Notes: generated by a model not told the origin, from the sequence alone. A DNA stretch of 64,000 nt from Lachnospiraceae bacterium (GCA_017619635.1 JAFZRZ010000049.1:1-64000); one strand, 5' to 3'; shown: positions 26,048 through 35,390, numbered from the stretch's first letter. Numbers and translations: made by a program.

Positions 26048-27517
26048 ATGAACAGATATCTGCCGATCATAGTGGTAGCCATTCCCATTTTGGGAGGGCT
26101 TGTCATACCGCTTATAAAAGATGAACACAGAAAAGCAAGATGTTTTTACATAGAGACTCTTGTTTTGATCAATACCGCTCTTGTATTTTTCACGCTGATG
26201 AATAACAGCGGTGAAGCATGTGAGGTTATACGATTTACCGGTGATCTTTCCATTTCGTTCAAGATAGACGGTCTTTCAACGGTCTTTTCGGCGTTGATCG
26301 CATTTTTGTGGCCACTTGCAACGCTTTACTCGTTTGAATACATGACCAAAGAGAAACGTGAGAGTGTTTTCTTTATGTTCTATACCATGACTTACGGAGT
26401 GACTCTGGGTATAGCGATGGCAGAAGACTTTATCACCATGTACTGTTTCTACGAGATGCTGACTCTGGTCACCGTTCCGCTCGTTATACATACCCTTACA
26501 AGAGAAGCTATCCTGGCAGCAAGAAAATATCTGTATTTCTCTTTGGGAGGAGCTGCATTTGCTTTCATAGGCATGATCTTCATCATAACTTACGGCACGT
26601 CAAACAGTTTCATATTTGGCGGAGTGCTTGATATGGATAAGGTGGGAAGCAAAGTCGGTGTTCTGCAGCTGATATATGTCCTTACCTTTATGGGATTTTC
26701 GGTAAAAGCAGCCATGTTTCCGTTCTGTGGCTGGTTGCCGCAGGCAGGTGTCGCACCCACACCGGTAACTGCACTTTTACATGCTGTTGCAGTCGTAAAA
26801 TCAGGAGCATTTGCGATCATCAGGATAACCTACTTCAGTTTCGGTACAGATTTTGTCAGAGGCACCATAGCCCAGTATGTTGTCATGGGCTTTACCATAT
26901 TTACGATAGTGTACGGATGCAGTAAAGCGCTTAAAGAGACGCATCTTAAGAGAAGGCTGGCCTATTCGACGATCAGTAACCTTTCGTACATTTTGTTTGG
27001 AGTCACGCTTATGACTCCGCTTGGTCTTGTCGGTGCTGTCACTCATCTGGTATTCCATGCACTCATGAAGATAAGTTCCTTCTTCTGTGCAGGAGCCATC
27101 ATGCATCAGACAGAAAAGCATTATATTCACGAACTTAACGGACTGGGAAGAAAGATGCCGGTCACCTTTGTTATATTTACGGTTTCATCCCTGGCACTTA
27201 TGGGTGTCCCGGGACTTGCGGGATTTATAAGCAAATGGAACCTTGCAACAGCAGCTGTTGACAGCGGTAACACTCTTGCATATGTGGGGATCGGTGCACT
27301 TTTGGTATCAGCACTTCTTACCGCGATATATATGATGAGTATAGTGATGAGAGCCTTTGAGCCGGGGCCGGATTTTGATGACAGCAAGATAAAGGATTAC
27401 AGCGATCCTAATGCTTTGATGTTATTGCCGCTTATTATATTTACCATATGCATAGTTGTGTTTGGTCTGTATAGTCAGCCTTTTGTGGATTTCTTTAAGC
27501 AGATAGCAGGATTGTAA
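26048..27517 (+). CDS. antiporter-like proton-conducting subunit 3 (MrpD type)
   Basis: 489 residues behind AGGAGG. Glu in FYEMLTL, Lys in SVKAAMFPF, GWLPQAGVAPTPVTALLHA, Lys in VVKSG and FISKWNL are all present. KRRLAYSTISNLSY shows it is a paralogue of the preceding gene. It should add another ion-translocating unit to the membrane arm. Confidence 0.85.
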   Translation: MNRYLPIIVVAIPILGGLVIPLIKDEHRKARCFYIETLVLINTALVFFTLMNNSGEACEVIRFTGDLSISFKIDGLSTVFSALIAFLWPLATLYSFEYMTKEKRESVFFMFYTMTYGVTLGIAMAEDFITMYCFYEMLTLVTVPLVIHTLTREAILAARKYLYFSLGGAAFAFIGMIFIITYGTSNSFIFGGVLDMDKVGSKVGVLQLIYVLTFMGFSVKAAMFPFCGWLPQAGVAPTPVTALLHAVAVVKSGAFAIIRITYFSFGTDFVRGTIAQYVVMGFTIFTIVYGCSKALKETHLKRRLAYSTISNLSYILFGVTLMTPLGLVGAVTHLVFHALMKISSFFCAGAIMHQTEKHYIHELNGLGRKMPVTFVIFTVSSLALMGVPGLAGFISKWNLATAAVDSGNTLAYVGIGALLVSALLTAIYMMSIVMRAFEPGPDFDDSKIKDYSDPNALMLLPLIIFTICIVVFGLYSQPFVDFFKQIAGL

Positions 27518-27531
27518 GGATTGGTAACTAT

Positions 27532-29445
27532 ATGAATACATATGATCTTACAATAATGAATATATGTGATTTTGGCCTCTGTTTCAGAATGGATGGTTTC
27601 AGGATTCTGTATGTGTGCATCGCCACGTTCATGTGGCTGATGAGCATGTCATTTTCACGTGAATACATGGCACATTACAGCAATAAGTTAAGATATTATA
27701 TATTCTCGATCCTAACTTATGTGGCAACAGTGGGTGTATTTGTTTCGGCAGACCTAATAACCACCTTTCTGTTTTTTGAGATCATGTCATTCACTTCCTA
27801 TGTCTGGGTAGTTCAGGATGAGAGAAAAGAATCCCTGAAAGCCGGTGAGACATACCTGGCTATAGCAGTCATGGGTGGTCTTGTGATGCTCATGGGTCTC
27901 ATGATGTTATATAACCTGACAGGAACGCTAAGAATAGATGCTTTAAACAGTGCGATACAGCCCTACCTTGGAACAAAGGAATTATATGTGACCGGTTGTC
28001 TGATCCTTTTTGGTTTCGGAGCAAAGGCAGGTGCTTTTCCTTTGCATATATGGCTTCCCAAAGCCCATCCCGTGGCTCCGGCACCCGCATCTGCACTGCT
28101 TTCGGGTGTTCTTACCAAAGCAGGTATTTTTGGTGTGCTTGTCATAAGCTGTGAGATATTTGCAAAAGATGTTAAATGGGGCACACTTATACTGGGTATC
28201 GGCGTTATAACCATGTTCTTGGGAGCTGTTCTTGCTCTGTTCTCAGTCGATCTTAAGCGCACACTTGCATGTTCTTCAGTCTCACAGATAGGATTTATCC
28301 TGGTGGGAATAGGAATGCAGGATCTTCTGGCGAATGAAAATATGCTAGCTGTAAGGGGAACCCTGCTTCACATGGTTAACCACAGTATGATAAAGCTGTG
28401 CCTGTTCATGGCAGCAGGCGTTGTATATATGAACCTGCATGCACTTGATCTTAATGAGATACGAGGATTCGGAAGAAAGAAACCGCTTTTTAAGGGGATA
28501 TTCCTTATGGGAGCGCTTGGTATAGGCGGAATACCGCTCTTTAATGGATATATAAGTAAGACCCTGCTGCATGAGGCGATCGTTGAGTATACCCATGCAA
28601 TGTCAGAGGGTCATGTTTCGGCTTATATGATAAATGTGGCAGGAATGAAGACGATAGAATGGATCTTTATAATAAGCGGAGGTCTTACTGTCTGCTACAT
28701 GACCAAATTGTTTGTTGCGGTATTTATTGAAAAGAACGCTTCAGACAAAAAGCAGAAAGAATTTGATGATAAGAAGGATTATATGAATCCTCTCTCTGCT
28801 GTCGCACTTACATTAAGTGCCGTATATATGCCGGTATCCGGTATGTTGCCTACCATTGTGAGTGATGGTATAGCAGATCTTGGTGAAGGATTTATGCATG
28901 CAGCCGAGGCAGGAGCAAGAGTTCACTATTTTTCCGGAACAAATCTTATAGGTGCCATGTATTCGATAGTCATAGGAGCGCTCTTATATCTTACAGTGGT
29001 GAGAAAGTTACTTATGAAAGACGGTGAATATGTTGACAGATGGCCGAAATTCCTTGATCTTGAGAATTCATTCTACAGACCTCTGTTGCTCATTGTTCTT
29101 CCGAATATAAGTGTTTTCGTTTGCAGATTCTTAGACAGGATAATGGATTATACTATCCTGTTACTGAGAAAGACTATATACAAGGATGCGAAATTACCGA
29201 TCGAGCCTACCGAAGGAGATGAGCTTACCCACTATTTCGGTGGTATAGCGGATGATATCATAAGAGGCTTAAATGAGAACGTGCTCTCTTATCATCCAAT
29301 GGAGCCTGAGGTGGAGCATAAGCTGGCAATATTCAGGAAATATTATAAGGAGAACACATCCATCATAGGAAGATCCATGTCATTTGGCCTGTTTCTGGCA
29401 TGTACAGGGCTTTTGCTGGTTCTGGCGTACATGTTGTTATTCTAA
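27532..29445 (+). CDS. antiporter-like proton-conducting subunit 4 (NuoL/MrpA type)
   Basis: 637 residues, the largest of the four. The core has Glu in FFEIMSF, Lys in GAKAGAFPLHIWLPKAHP, Lys in GVLTKAG and YISKTLL. Beyond the 14-helix core there is an extended C terminus (residues about 430-637) with two more helices and a long charged segment, recalling the lateral helix of NuoL. It lacks the fused MbhD/E part of true MrpA, which is encoded separately here. It is the last gene of the complex. Confidence 0.85.
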   Translation: MNTYDLTIMNICDFGLCFRMDGFRILYVCIATFMWLMSMSFSREYMAHYSNKLRYYIFSILTYVATVGVFVSADLITTFLFFEIMSFTSYVWVVQDERKESLKAGETYLAIAVMGGLVMLMGLMMLYNLTGTLRIDALNSAIQPYLGTKELYVTGCLILFGFGAKAGAFPLHIWLPKAHPVAPAPASALLSGVLTKAGIFGVLVISCEIFAKDVKWGTLILGIGVITMFLGAVLALFSVDLKRTLACSSVSQIGFILVGIGMQDLLANENMLAVRGTLLHMVNHSMIKLCLFMAAGVVYMNLHALDLNEIRGFGRKKPLFKGIFLMGALGIGGIPLFNGYISKTLLHEAIVEYTHAMSEGHVSAYMINVAGMKTIEWIFIISGGLTVCYMTKLFVAVFIEKNASDKKQKEFDDKKDYMNPLSAVALTLSAVYMPVSGMLPTIVSDGIADLGEGFMHAAEAGARVHYFSGTNLIGAMYSIVIGALLYLTVVRKLLMKDGEYVDRWPKFLDLENSFYRPLLLIVLPNISVFVCRFLDRIMDYTILLLRKTIYKDAKLPIEPTEGDELTHYFGGIADDIIRGLNENVLSYHPMEPEVEHKLAIFRKYYKENTSIIGRSMSFGLFLACTGLLLVLAYMLLF

Positions 29446-29468
29446 CTAGAAGTTAATGGGGGTATGTA

Positions 29469-29639
29469 ATGAAGAAAGCGGTATTGGGAGTATTGTTGAT
29501 AATCAGTTCACTTTTTTTGTTTCTGTCAGGATGTTCGGGAAGTAGCAATGATTCTGATGAGCAGGAATATATGGAAACCTATTACGGATGTCCGAATTCA
29601 AAGAGAGTAAAGAAACTGAACCTTAGAAAACACAGATAG
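29469..29639 (+). CDS. tiny lipoprotein with YYGCPNSKR motif (copy 1)
   Basis: 56 residues, found by reading the frame directly. It starts behind GGGGGT, 24 bases after the antiporter gene. A signal peptide (MKKAVLGVLLIISS...) ends in a lipobox LSGC (Cys 22). The mature part is about 35 residues: a Ser/Asp/Glu-rich linker and a tail YYGCPNSKRVKKLNLRKHR with one further Cys. It is a close duplicate of the next gene. Role unknown: either a small subunit of the membrane complex or a substrate of the radical SAM protein downstream. Confidence 0.8.
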   Translation: MKKAVLGVLLIISSLFLFLSGCSGSSNDSDEQEYMETYYGCPNSKRVKKLNLRKHR

Positions 29640-29649
29640 GAGAAAACAT

Positions 29650-29835
29650 ATGAAAAAGATTGTATTGGGTGTTATGTTGTTGATCAGTTCCATGGCTTTG
29701 TTCCTTTCTGCTTGCTCAGGAAGTTCCGGAGGCAATGATGATCCCCAGGAATATGAAGATGTGATGGATTATTACGGATGTCCGAATTCAAAAAGGATAA
29801 AGAAGCTTAATCTCAAAAAGAGAAGAATCGGTTGA
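29650..29835 (+). CDS. tiny lipoprotein with YYGCPNSKR motif (copy 2)
   Basis: 61 residues behind TAGGAGAA. It has the same plan as copy 1: signal peptide, lipobox LSAC (Cys 22), acidic linker and the tail YYGCPNSKRIKKLNLKKR. The conserved tail and variable linker show that selection acts on the tail. Ten bases separate the copies, and the stop lies within the start region of the radical SAM gene. Such spacing fits a substrate-enzyme or partner relation, which is inference. Confidence 0.8.
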   Translation: MKKIVLGVMLLISSMALFLSACSGSSGGNDDPQEYEDVMDYYGCPNSKRIKKLNLKKRRIG

Positions 29836-29840
29836 AAGAT

Positions 29841-31421
29841 ATGAAAAAAACTTACGATCTGAGATGTCTGCTCTTTGAGATCACGTCCAGGTGCAATGCG
29901 GGCTGTAAACAGTGTGGCAGCCGTTGTGATACAACCGGTGAAGATATACTCACCAAAGATGATATCCTAAATACTCTAAAAGATATAAAGAAAAACATCG
30001 GCACAGATGTTATGGTCAATATATCCGGAGGAGAGCCCTTAATGCGAAAGGATCTCTTTGATATCATGACTGAAGTGACAAAACTCGGTTTTGACTGGGG
30101 GATGGTGACAAACGGCTCACTCATTACTGATGATGTCATTAAAAAGATGAAACGGTCAGGAATGAAGACCATAACTGTCAGTTTGGACGGTGTTAAAGAT
30201 ACACATGATGAACTGAGGCTTATCCCCAACGGATACGAAAAAGTCATTGAAGCTTTAAAAAAGCTCAAAAAAGCAGATTTTCTTGACGAATTACAGATCA
30301 CATTTACAGCTAATCATAAAAATGTTTATGAACTTCCCCAGATCTACGATATCATGAGTTTGATCGGAATTGATTCCATTCGTGTCGGATTTATGGATCC
30401 GATAGGACGCGCCATGGATTATCCCGATCTGATGCTGACCAAAGAAGAGATGGAGTTTCTTTTCTGGTTTATTAATAAAAAGAACAAAGAAGGAAAACTG
30501 CCGATACAATGGGGTTGTCCTCATTTCTTTTCAAATAGAGCAGACAGGCATGATTTTTTCTGCTTTGCGGGTATATGGGCAGCCAGCGTTTTATCAAACG
30601 GTGATATCTTTGTCTGTCCGAATGTGGAAAGAAGAGCAGATCTCATACAGGGGAATATTAAAAGAGATTCCTTCAGTAAAGTCTGGAATGAAGGGTTTGA
30701 ATATTTTAGAAACCGACCACTTCCCGATGAATGCAAGGGATGTGCATATGAGAAAGACTGCGCCGGAGACAGTCTGCATACTTTTGATTTTGATACACAA
30801 AGTCCAAGATTTTGCTATAAAAGGATATTTAAGAAAGAGCAGCACAAAAAATACTTTGCATTCTTGGAGCAAAAGTATGGTAAATTTGAGTTAGAAGAGA
30901 TCTTTGATAAAGAAGATGCACCGTCTGTTTATATAGAGCCCGGAGCGTATGAGGATATGCGAGACTATTTTCATATGGGTAGAAAACATCCGTTGTCCAT
31001 GTACGAACAGCAGATGGGAATGGTGGGCTTTAAACTTGGAAAAGACTATGTTGTCAGATATGTGTTTCCCGATGACGGTCATTTGAGATACAAGGATAAT
31101 GCCATCTTTGATCAAAGGATAATAAAAAAGGCAAAACAAGAAACAAAGATAATAAAAGAGAATTATTATTTCAGCGATGACAGGACAGATTTTATGGGCC
31201 AGTCAGGTCTTATATTCCTGGGATTCGCCCATTCTCATCCAATACAAAAAGAACTTACATACAGTATTGGAGATGAGATGATACACAAACGCCTCAATAA
31301 AATGTTTAAGGGACATTATATAGGAATTTTAATAAATCCCGCCGATGATACCATAGGTGCATATATTGGGGATAAGATACAACAGGGAAGATTAAAGATC
31401 ATCAAACAGGTAAACGCATGA
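29841..31421 (+). CDS. radical SAM-SPASM protein with C-terminal JAMM-like domain
   Basis: About 526 residues from the ATG at 29841; a TTG at 29832 overlapping the lipoprotein stop is the alternative. Residues 10-230 are a radical SAM domain with C18-x3-C22-x2-C25 and NISGGEPL. Residues about 235-330 look like a SPASM/twitch segment with clustered cysteines (FCFAG, FVCPN, CKGCAYEKDC). Residues about 370-515 resemble a JAB/MPN metalloprotease: E389 (EQQMGMVGF), H464-S-H466-P, S475 and D478. All zinc ligands of the JAMM motif seem present. The gene is translationally coupled to an aldehyde dehydrogenase. The substrate is unknown; the two adjacent lipoproteins are obvious candidates. Confidence 0.8.
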   Translation: MKKTYDLRCLLFEITSRCNAGCKQCGSRCDTTGEDILTKDDILNTLKDIKKNIGTDVMVNISGGEPLMRKDLFDIMTEVTKLGFDWGMVTNGSLITDDVIKKMKRSGMKTITVSLDGVKDTHDELRLIPNGYEKVIEALKKLKKADFLDELQITFTANHKNVYELPQIYDIMSLIGIDSIRVGFMDPIGRAMDYPDLMLTKEEMEFLFWFINKKNKEGKLPIQWGCPHFFSNRADRHDFFCFAGIWAASVLSNGDIFVCPNVERRADLIQGNIKRDSFSKVWNEGFEYFRNRPLPDECKGCAYEKDCAGDSLHTFDFDTQSPRFCYKRIFKKEQHKKYFAFLEQKYGKFELEEIFDKEDAPSVYIEPGAYEDMRDYFHMGRKHPLSMYEQQMGMVGFKLGKDYVVRYVFPDDGHLRYKDNAIFDQRIIKKAKQETKIIKENYYFSDDRTDFMGQSGLIFLGFAHSHPIQKELTYSIGDEMIHKRLNKMFKGHYIGILINPADDTIGAYIGDKIQQGRLKIIKQVNA

Positions 31422-32782
31422 CTCTTGAAAACATTGTAAAACTGCAAAAGGAATATGCTTTGTCGGGTGTCACAAAGGATATCCATTACAGGAAGGAAGC
31501 TCTGGAGAGACTCCTTGAATCTGTTTGTGACAATGAACCTGCCATATACTCTGCTCTAAGAGCCGATCTTGGAAAATGTGAGATGGAAGCCAATGTGACA
31601 GAGGTTTCTCAGGTAAAAGCAGAGATAAATCTGGCTATCAATCATCTCGAGCAGTGGTCCAGACCCAAACGTGTAAGAACGCCGTTAGCACTGTTTCCTT
31701 CAAAAAGCTACGTGTTTAAGGAGCCATATGGCGTCTGTCTTATCATAGCTCCCTGGAATTATCCCGTAAATTTAAGTCTTATACCGCTTGTGGGAGCCAT
31801 AGCTGCAGGAAACTGTGCTGTGGTCAAGTGTTCAAAGAAATGCATAAATACGGCCAGAGTAGTGACAAGTATCATAAACAGCACTTTTGACAAGAGATTT
31901 GTTTATGCTGTTGAGGATGCTCTGTCTTATGATGAGATCTTATCTCAAGACTATGATTACATCTTCTTTACAGGAAGTGAAAGAGTTGGAAGAAATGTCA
32001 TGCGCTCGGCAGCATCAAGGCTTATTCCGGTCACACTGGAGCTGGGAGGCAAAAGTCCCTGTATCATTGGGCCTGATGCGGATATAGATCTGGCAGCCAA
32101 AAAGATCATGTGGGGAAAGATCTTGAATGCAGGACAGACCTGTGTCGCACCTGATTATGTTGTTCTTCCTGCACCTCTTAAGGAGGAATTCCTTGTAAAA
32201 GCAAGGGAACACTCCAACGAGATGGTTAGGGATCCGTTTAATAATGAGAATTATCCAAATATAGTGAACATGCATCATTTCATGAGGCTGACCAAATATA
32301 TCATGGGTGAGAAAGAGCTACTTGGAGGAAGATTTGATGACAAACAGCTTAAGATAGAACCCACTCTGTTCCCGAATGAGACATTTGACAGTGAGATAAT
32401 GAAGGAAGAGATTTTCGGACCTCTTTTACCGATCATTTCCTACAATGATGTTTATGATGTTCTCGATACCATAAGCCGAAGACCAAAACCGCTGGCCTGT
32501 TATATATTCTCAGGAGATCGTGAATTCGTTGACAGTACGATAGAAAGACTGGCTTTCGGAAGCTGCTGCGTAAATGATGTTATCGTGCAAATGGGAAATC
32601 CTCGACTGCCTTTTGGCGGTGTAGGAGCGAGCGGTATGGGAAAATATCACGGAAAAGCATCATTTGATACATTTTCAAACACCAAGAGTGCTCTGATCAA
32701 CAGATCAGGCCGGGATTTTGACTTAAAGTACCCACCATATACTGACGAAAAATACGAACGTGCTAAAAAATTTTTAAAATAG
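31418..32782 (+). CDS. aldehyde dehydrogenase
   Basis: 454 residues, ATGA overlap with the radical SAM gene. The NAD(P)-binding and catalytic motifs are clear: APWNYPVNLSL, FTGSERVG, LELGGKSPCI (general base Glu) and NAGQTC (nucleophile Cys). The C terminus RLPFGGVGASGMGKYHG is typical. Length and hydrophobic C-terminal half resemble the fatty-aldehyde/class 3 group. It oxidises aldehydes to acids in the cytoplasm. Whether it serves the radical SAM product or is a passenger is open. Confidence 0.9.
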   Translation: MTLENIVKLQKEYALSGVTKDIHYRKEALERLLESVCDNEPAIYSALRADLGKCEMEANVTEVSQVKAEINLAINHLEQWSRPKRVRTPLALFPSKSYVFKEPYGVCLIIAPWNYPVNLSLIPLVGAIAAGNCAVVKCSKKCINTARVVTSIINSTFDKRFVYAVEDALSYDEILSQDYDYIFFTGSERVGRNVMRSAASRLIPVTLELGGKSPCIIGPDADIDLAAKKIMWGKILNAGQTCVAPDYVVLPAPLKEEFLVKAREHSNEMVRDPFNNENYPNIVNMHHFMRLTKYIMGEKELLGGRFDDKQLKIEPTLFPNETFDSEIMKEEIFGPLLPIISYNDVYDVLDTISRRPKPLACYIFSGDREFVDSTIERLAFGSCCVNDVIVQMGNPRLPFGGVGASGMGKYHGKASFDTFSNTKSALINRSGRDFDLKYPPYTDEKYERAKKFLK

Positions 32783-32859
32783 CTTACTTCATCTCCTAAT
32801 TTCTGTTAAAATGGTTATATATGGGCAAATGTTTTACAATTCTACAGAAAGGGAGAGAC

Positions 32860-33366
32860 ATGTTTGATATTGGTGAATATGTTGTTTACGGTAACAAAGG
32901 TGTTTGCAAAGTCAATAAGATCGGACCAATTGATATACCGGGCATGTCTTCAGACCGACAGTACTATACCCTTTCACAGGTGTTTACAAGGGGAAGCACG
33001 ATATTCACTCCTGTAGACAATGACAAGAGTGTCTTAAGGAGAGTTCTTTCATCCAAGGAGGCAAAGGAGCTTATTGATGAAGCTACCACAATGAAGCCTG
33101 TTTGGATACAGAATGATAAGGAGAGAGAACAGAAATTTACGGAGACACTAAGATCCGCTGACACCAGATCACTCTTTGAGATGATAATATCGTTGTATCA
33201 GAGAAGAGAAAGACGATTGGCGGACGGGAAAAAAGCCACCAGTACGGATGAAAGATATTTTCATGCGGCTGAGGATATCCTATTGGGGGAACTGGGAATA
33301 TCGCTTGGTATGGGTAAGGACGAAGTAAAAGACTTGATCATCAAGGAATTTGATACCGTAAGATAA
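32860..33366 (+). CDS. CarD-family transcriptional regulator
   Basis: 168 residues from the ATG at 32860 behind AAAGGGAGAG; the frame is open 39 bases further upstream without a site. The N-terminal Tudor-like RNA polymerase interaction domain begins MFDIGEYVVYGNKGVCKV, the CarD/CdnL signature, followed by a helical C-terminal domain (residues about 65-165). Such proteins bind the beta subunit and tune promoter opening. It is a single-gene unit followed by a terminator. Confidence 0.9.
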   Translation: MFDIGEYVVYGNKGVCKVNKIGPIDIPGMSSDRQYYTLSQVFTRGSTIFTPVDNDKSVLRRVLSSKEAKELIDEATTMKPVWIQNDKEREQKFTETLRSADTRSLFEMIISLYQRRERRLADGKKATSTDERYFHAAEDILLGELGISLGMGKDEVKDLIIKEFDTVR

Positions 33367-33369
33367 AAG

Positions 33370-33394
33370 AGATGGCTGAGGCCATCTTTTTTAT
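33370..33394 (+). terminator. intrinsic terminator
   Basis: AGATGGC, TGAG and GCCATCT are followed by TTTTTTA immediately behind the CarD-type gene. Confidence 0.85.
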
Positions 33395-33479
33395 TGATCT
33401 GTCGTATGTTAGAATAAATAAGATGTTTTAGATAAAATATCAGCTTGTAGAATAGAATCTCAGGGAGGTTAAAAGGGAA

Positions 33480-34181
33480 ATGAGTGTTTTGGTGGAATGC
33501 CGGAATCTGACTAAGATCTATCCCGGTGGCAAGACTGCTGTATCCGATTTGAATCTTTCGATCGAAAGTGGCAGGATAATAGGTCTGCTCGGACCTAACG
33601 GCAGCGGAAAGACAACGATCATTAAAATGATGAACGGTCTTTTAAGACCGACTGAAGGACAGGTTATCATAGACGGAAATGAACCCGGACCGGAGACTAA
33701 AAAGATCATATCTTATCTTCCGGAACGTACATATCTGGAAGCGCAAAAGACAGTATCTGACATACTAGGTTTCTTTTCGGATTTTTATGCCGATTTCAGA
33801 CCAGAAAGAGCAAGACAGATGCTCGCTGCGCTGAATATCGATGAAAAAGCAAGATTAAAAACTCTCTCAAAGGGAACAAAAGAGAAGGTTCAGCTTATAC
33901 TTGTCATGAGCAGGGATGCCCGTTTATATGTGCTCGATGAGCCTATAGCAGGTGTGGATCCGGCAACAAGAGATTATATAATCCGTACTATTATAAATAA
34001 TTACAATAAGGAAGCATCGGTCCTTATATGCACACATCTCATCTCTGATGTCGAGGAGATACTTGATGATGTCATCTTTTTAAAAGACGGTCATGTTGTA
34101 CTTCAGAGTACAGCGGCAGCTATCCGTGAAGAGCATGGCGAGACAGTCGACAAGTACTTCAGGGAGGTGTTCGCATGTTAG
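33480..34181 (+). CDS. ABC transporter ATPase
   Basis: 233 residues. Walker A GPNGSGKTT, a signature-like LSKGTKEK (Lys in place of the first Gly of LSGGQ, common in the bacitracin/antibiotic-type subgroup) and Walker B LYVLDEPIAGVDP. AGGGAGG precedes the ATG at a slightly long distance. It overlaps the next gene, its membrane partner, by seven bases. It belongs to a block with a LytTR regulator and a DUF3021 protein, and likely exports or detoxifies an envelope-active compound. Confidence 0.9.
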   Translation: MSVLVECRNLTKIYPGGKTAVSDLNLSIESGRIIGLLGPNGSGKTTIIKMMNGLLRPTEGQVIIDGNEPGPETKKIISYLPERTYLEAQKTVSDILGFFSDFYADFRPERARQMLAALNIDEKARLKTLSKGTKEKVQLILVMSRDARLYVLDEPIAGVDPATRDYIIRTIINNYNKEASVLICTHLISDVEEILDDVIFLKDGHVVLQSTAAAIREEHGETVDKYFREVFAC

Positions 34182-34951
34182 GAAATCTGTTTAAACATGA
34201 ATGGAAAGACTCCTGGTTGATCATGACCATTCTGAACGTTTCAGTATTAGTGCTTTCATTAATAGGATCACATTCCACACAGAAATACTTCGAAATACTC
34301 GAGGAAATGGATGTTGGCGGTTTTATATATGCGATATATATCTTGCTGTATGCATTCGGTATCATTGCCTTATCTTTAGCAGCCACGTTTTATTTCTATG
34401 TGAGATTCTATAAAAACATGTATACAGACCAGGGTTATCTGATGCATACTCTGCCCGTTAATCACAATGAGCTTATAGTTTCAAAGCTGCTTGTGGCTCT
34501 CATATGGCGCGTGATAAGCTTTATTGTCATAATCCTGGGTATCATGAAGATGTCCTTTAGTTTTGAGGATATCATTTATATGGTAAAGAATCTGAACCTT
34601 GTGGCAACAGATGTTGTTCTGGTAGTGATACTGCTTTTGGGAATGGCTCTGTATTCCATACTTTTAGGTTATGTATCGATAAGCATAGGTCAGTTTTCCG
34701 CAAGAAATAAAGTGCTTGCATCGATTGGTGCATATTTTGGCATAAAGATAATTGCCAGGATCTTGCGAAGTTTTCTGACTTTGATCAATATATACAATTA
34801 CAGGGAACTTATCGAGAAATTCAGAGATTTTGATGATCCGACCACAAGGGCAACATTTATGCTCGTGATTATAGTGATAGTATATATTGCCTGTGGTTTG
34901 TATTACTTCATAACCCAGTGGATAATGAAAAACAGACTCAATCTGGAGTGA
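34175..34951 (+). CDS. ABC transporter membrane subunit
   Basis: 258 residues with six hydrophobic segments and an N-terminal MLGNLFKHEWKDSW amphipathic start typical of ABC-2 permeases that pair with a short ATPase. It overlaps the ATPase gene. A long loop KNMYTDQGYLMHTLPVNHNE between helices two and three matches the family coupling region. The substrate is unknown. Confidence 0.8.
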   Translation: MLGNLFKHEWKDSWLIMTILNVSVLVLSLIGSHSTQKYFEILEEMDVGGFIYAIYILLYAFGIIALSLAATFYFYVRFYKNMYTDQGYLMHTLPVNHNELIVSKLLVALIWRVISFIVIILGIMKMSFSFEDIIYMVKNLNLVATDVVLVVILLLGMALYSILLGYVSISIGQFSARNKVLASIGAYFGIKIIARILRSFLTLINIYNYRELIEKFRDFDDPTTRATFMLVIIVIVYIACGLYYFITQWIMKNRLNLE

Positions 34952-34955
34952 TGAT

Positions 34956-35390
34956 ATGAAAGTTGAACTCAAACAGGCATCTTCATATGATGATGAAGGC
35001 GCTGTTATAAGAGCGGTCAGTGTGACCGATGATATACGAAATGCCATAGACATATTGAAGAATAACGGTTTGAGCATCCCGGCGATAATGGATGGCACCA
35101 CTGTCATGATAAAGGCGGGAAGTATATACTATGTCGAATCGGTAGATAAAAGGACATATATATACACAAAGGATGGCTGTTTTGAGACAAAATACAGATT
35201 ATATGAGCTTGAGGATATCTTAGGTGTCAACTTTCTTCGCTGCTCAAAGGCCATGATAGTGAATATCAGAAAGATAAGATCTGTCAAAGCAGAGATGAAT
35301 GCCAGAATGAATGCGGAGCTTCTAAACGGTGAAAGACTCATCATATCCAGAGGATATGTAAAGGAGCTTAAGAGAAAGCTGGGGGTATGA
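34956..35390 (+). CDS. LytTR DNA-binding regulator
   Basis: 144 residues. An N-terminal segment of 45 residues without a receiver domain is followed by a LytTR domain (YYVESVDKRTYIYT, FLRCSKAMIVNIRKI, RLIISRGYVKELK). Such short LytTR proteins paired with a DUF3021 membrane protein autoregulate and control neighbouring ABC transporters. It lies four bases after the permease and one base before the DUF3021 gene. Confidence 0.9.
   Translation: MKVELKQASSYDDEGAVIRAVSVTDDIRNAIDILKNNGLSIPAIMDGTTVMIKAGSIYYVESVDKRTYIYTKDGCFETKYRLYELEDILGVNFLRCSKAMIVNIRKIRSVKAEMNARMNAELLNGERLIISRGYVKELKRKLGV

Noticed and set aside
20529..29445. Complete Mbh hydrogenase or complex I operon
   Set aside because: No NiFe, NuoB/C/D/I or flavin subunit is encoded in or beside the cluster.
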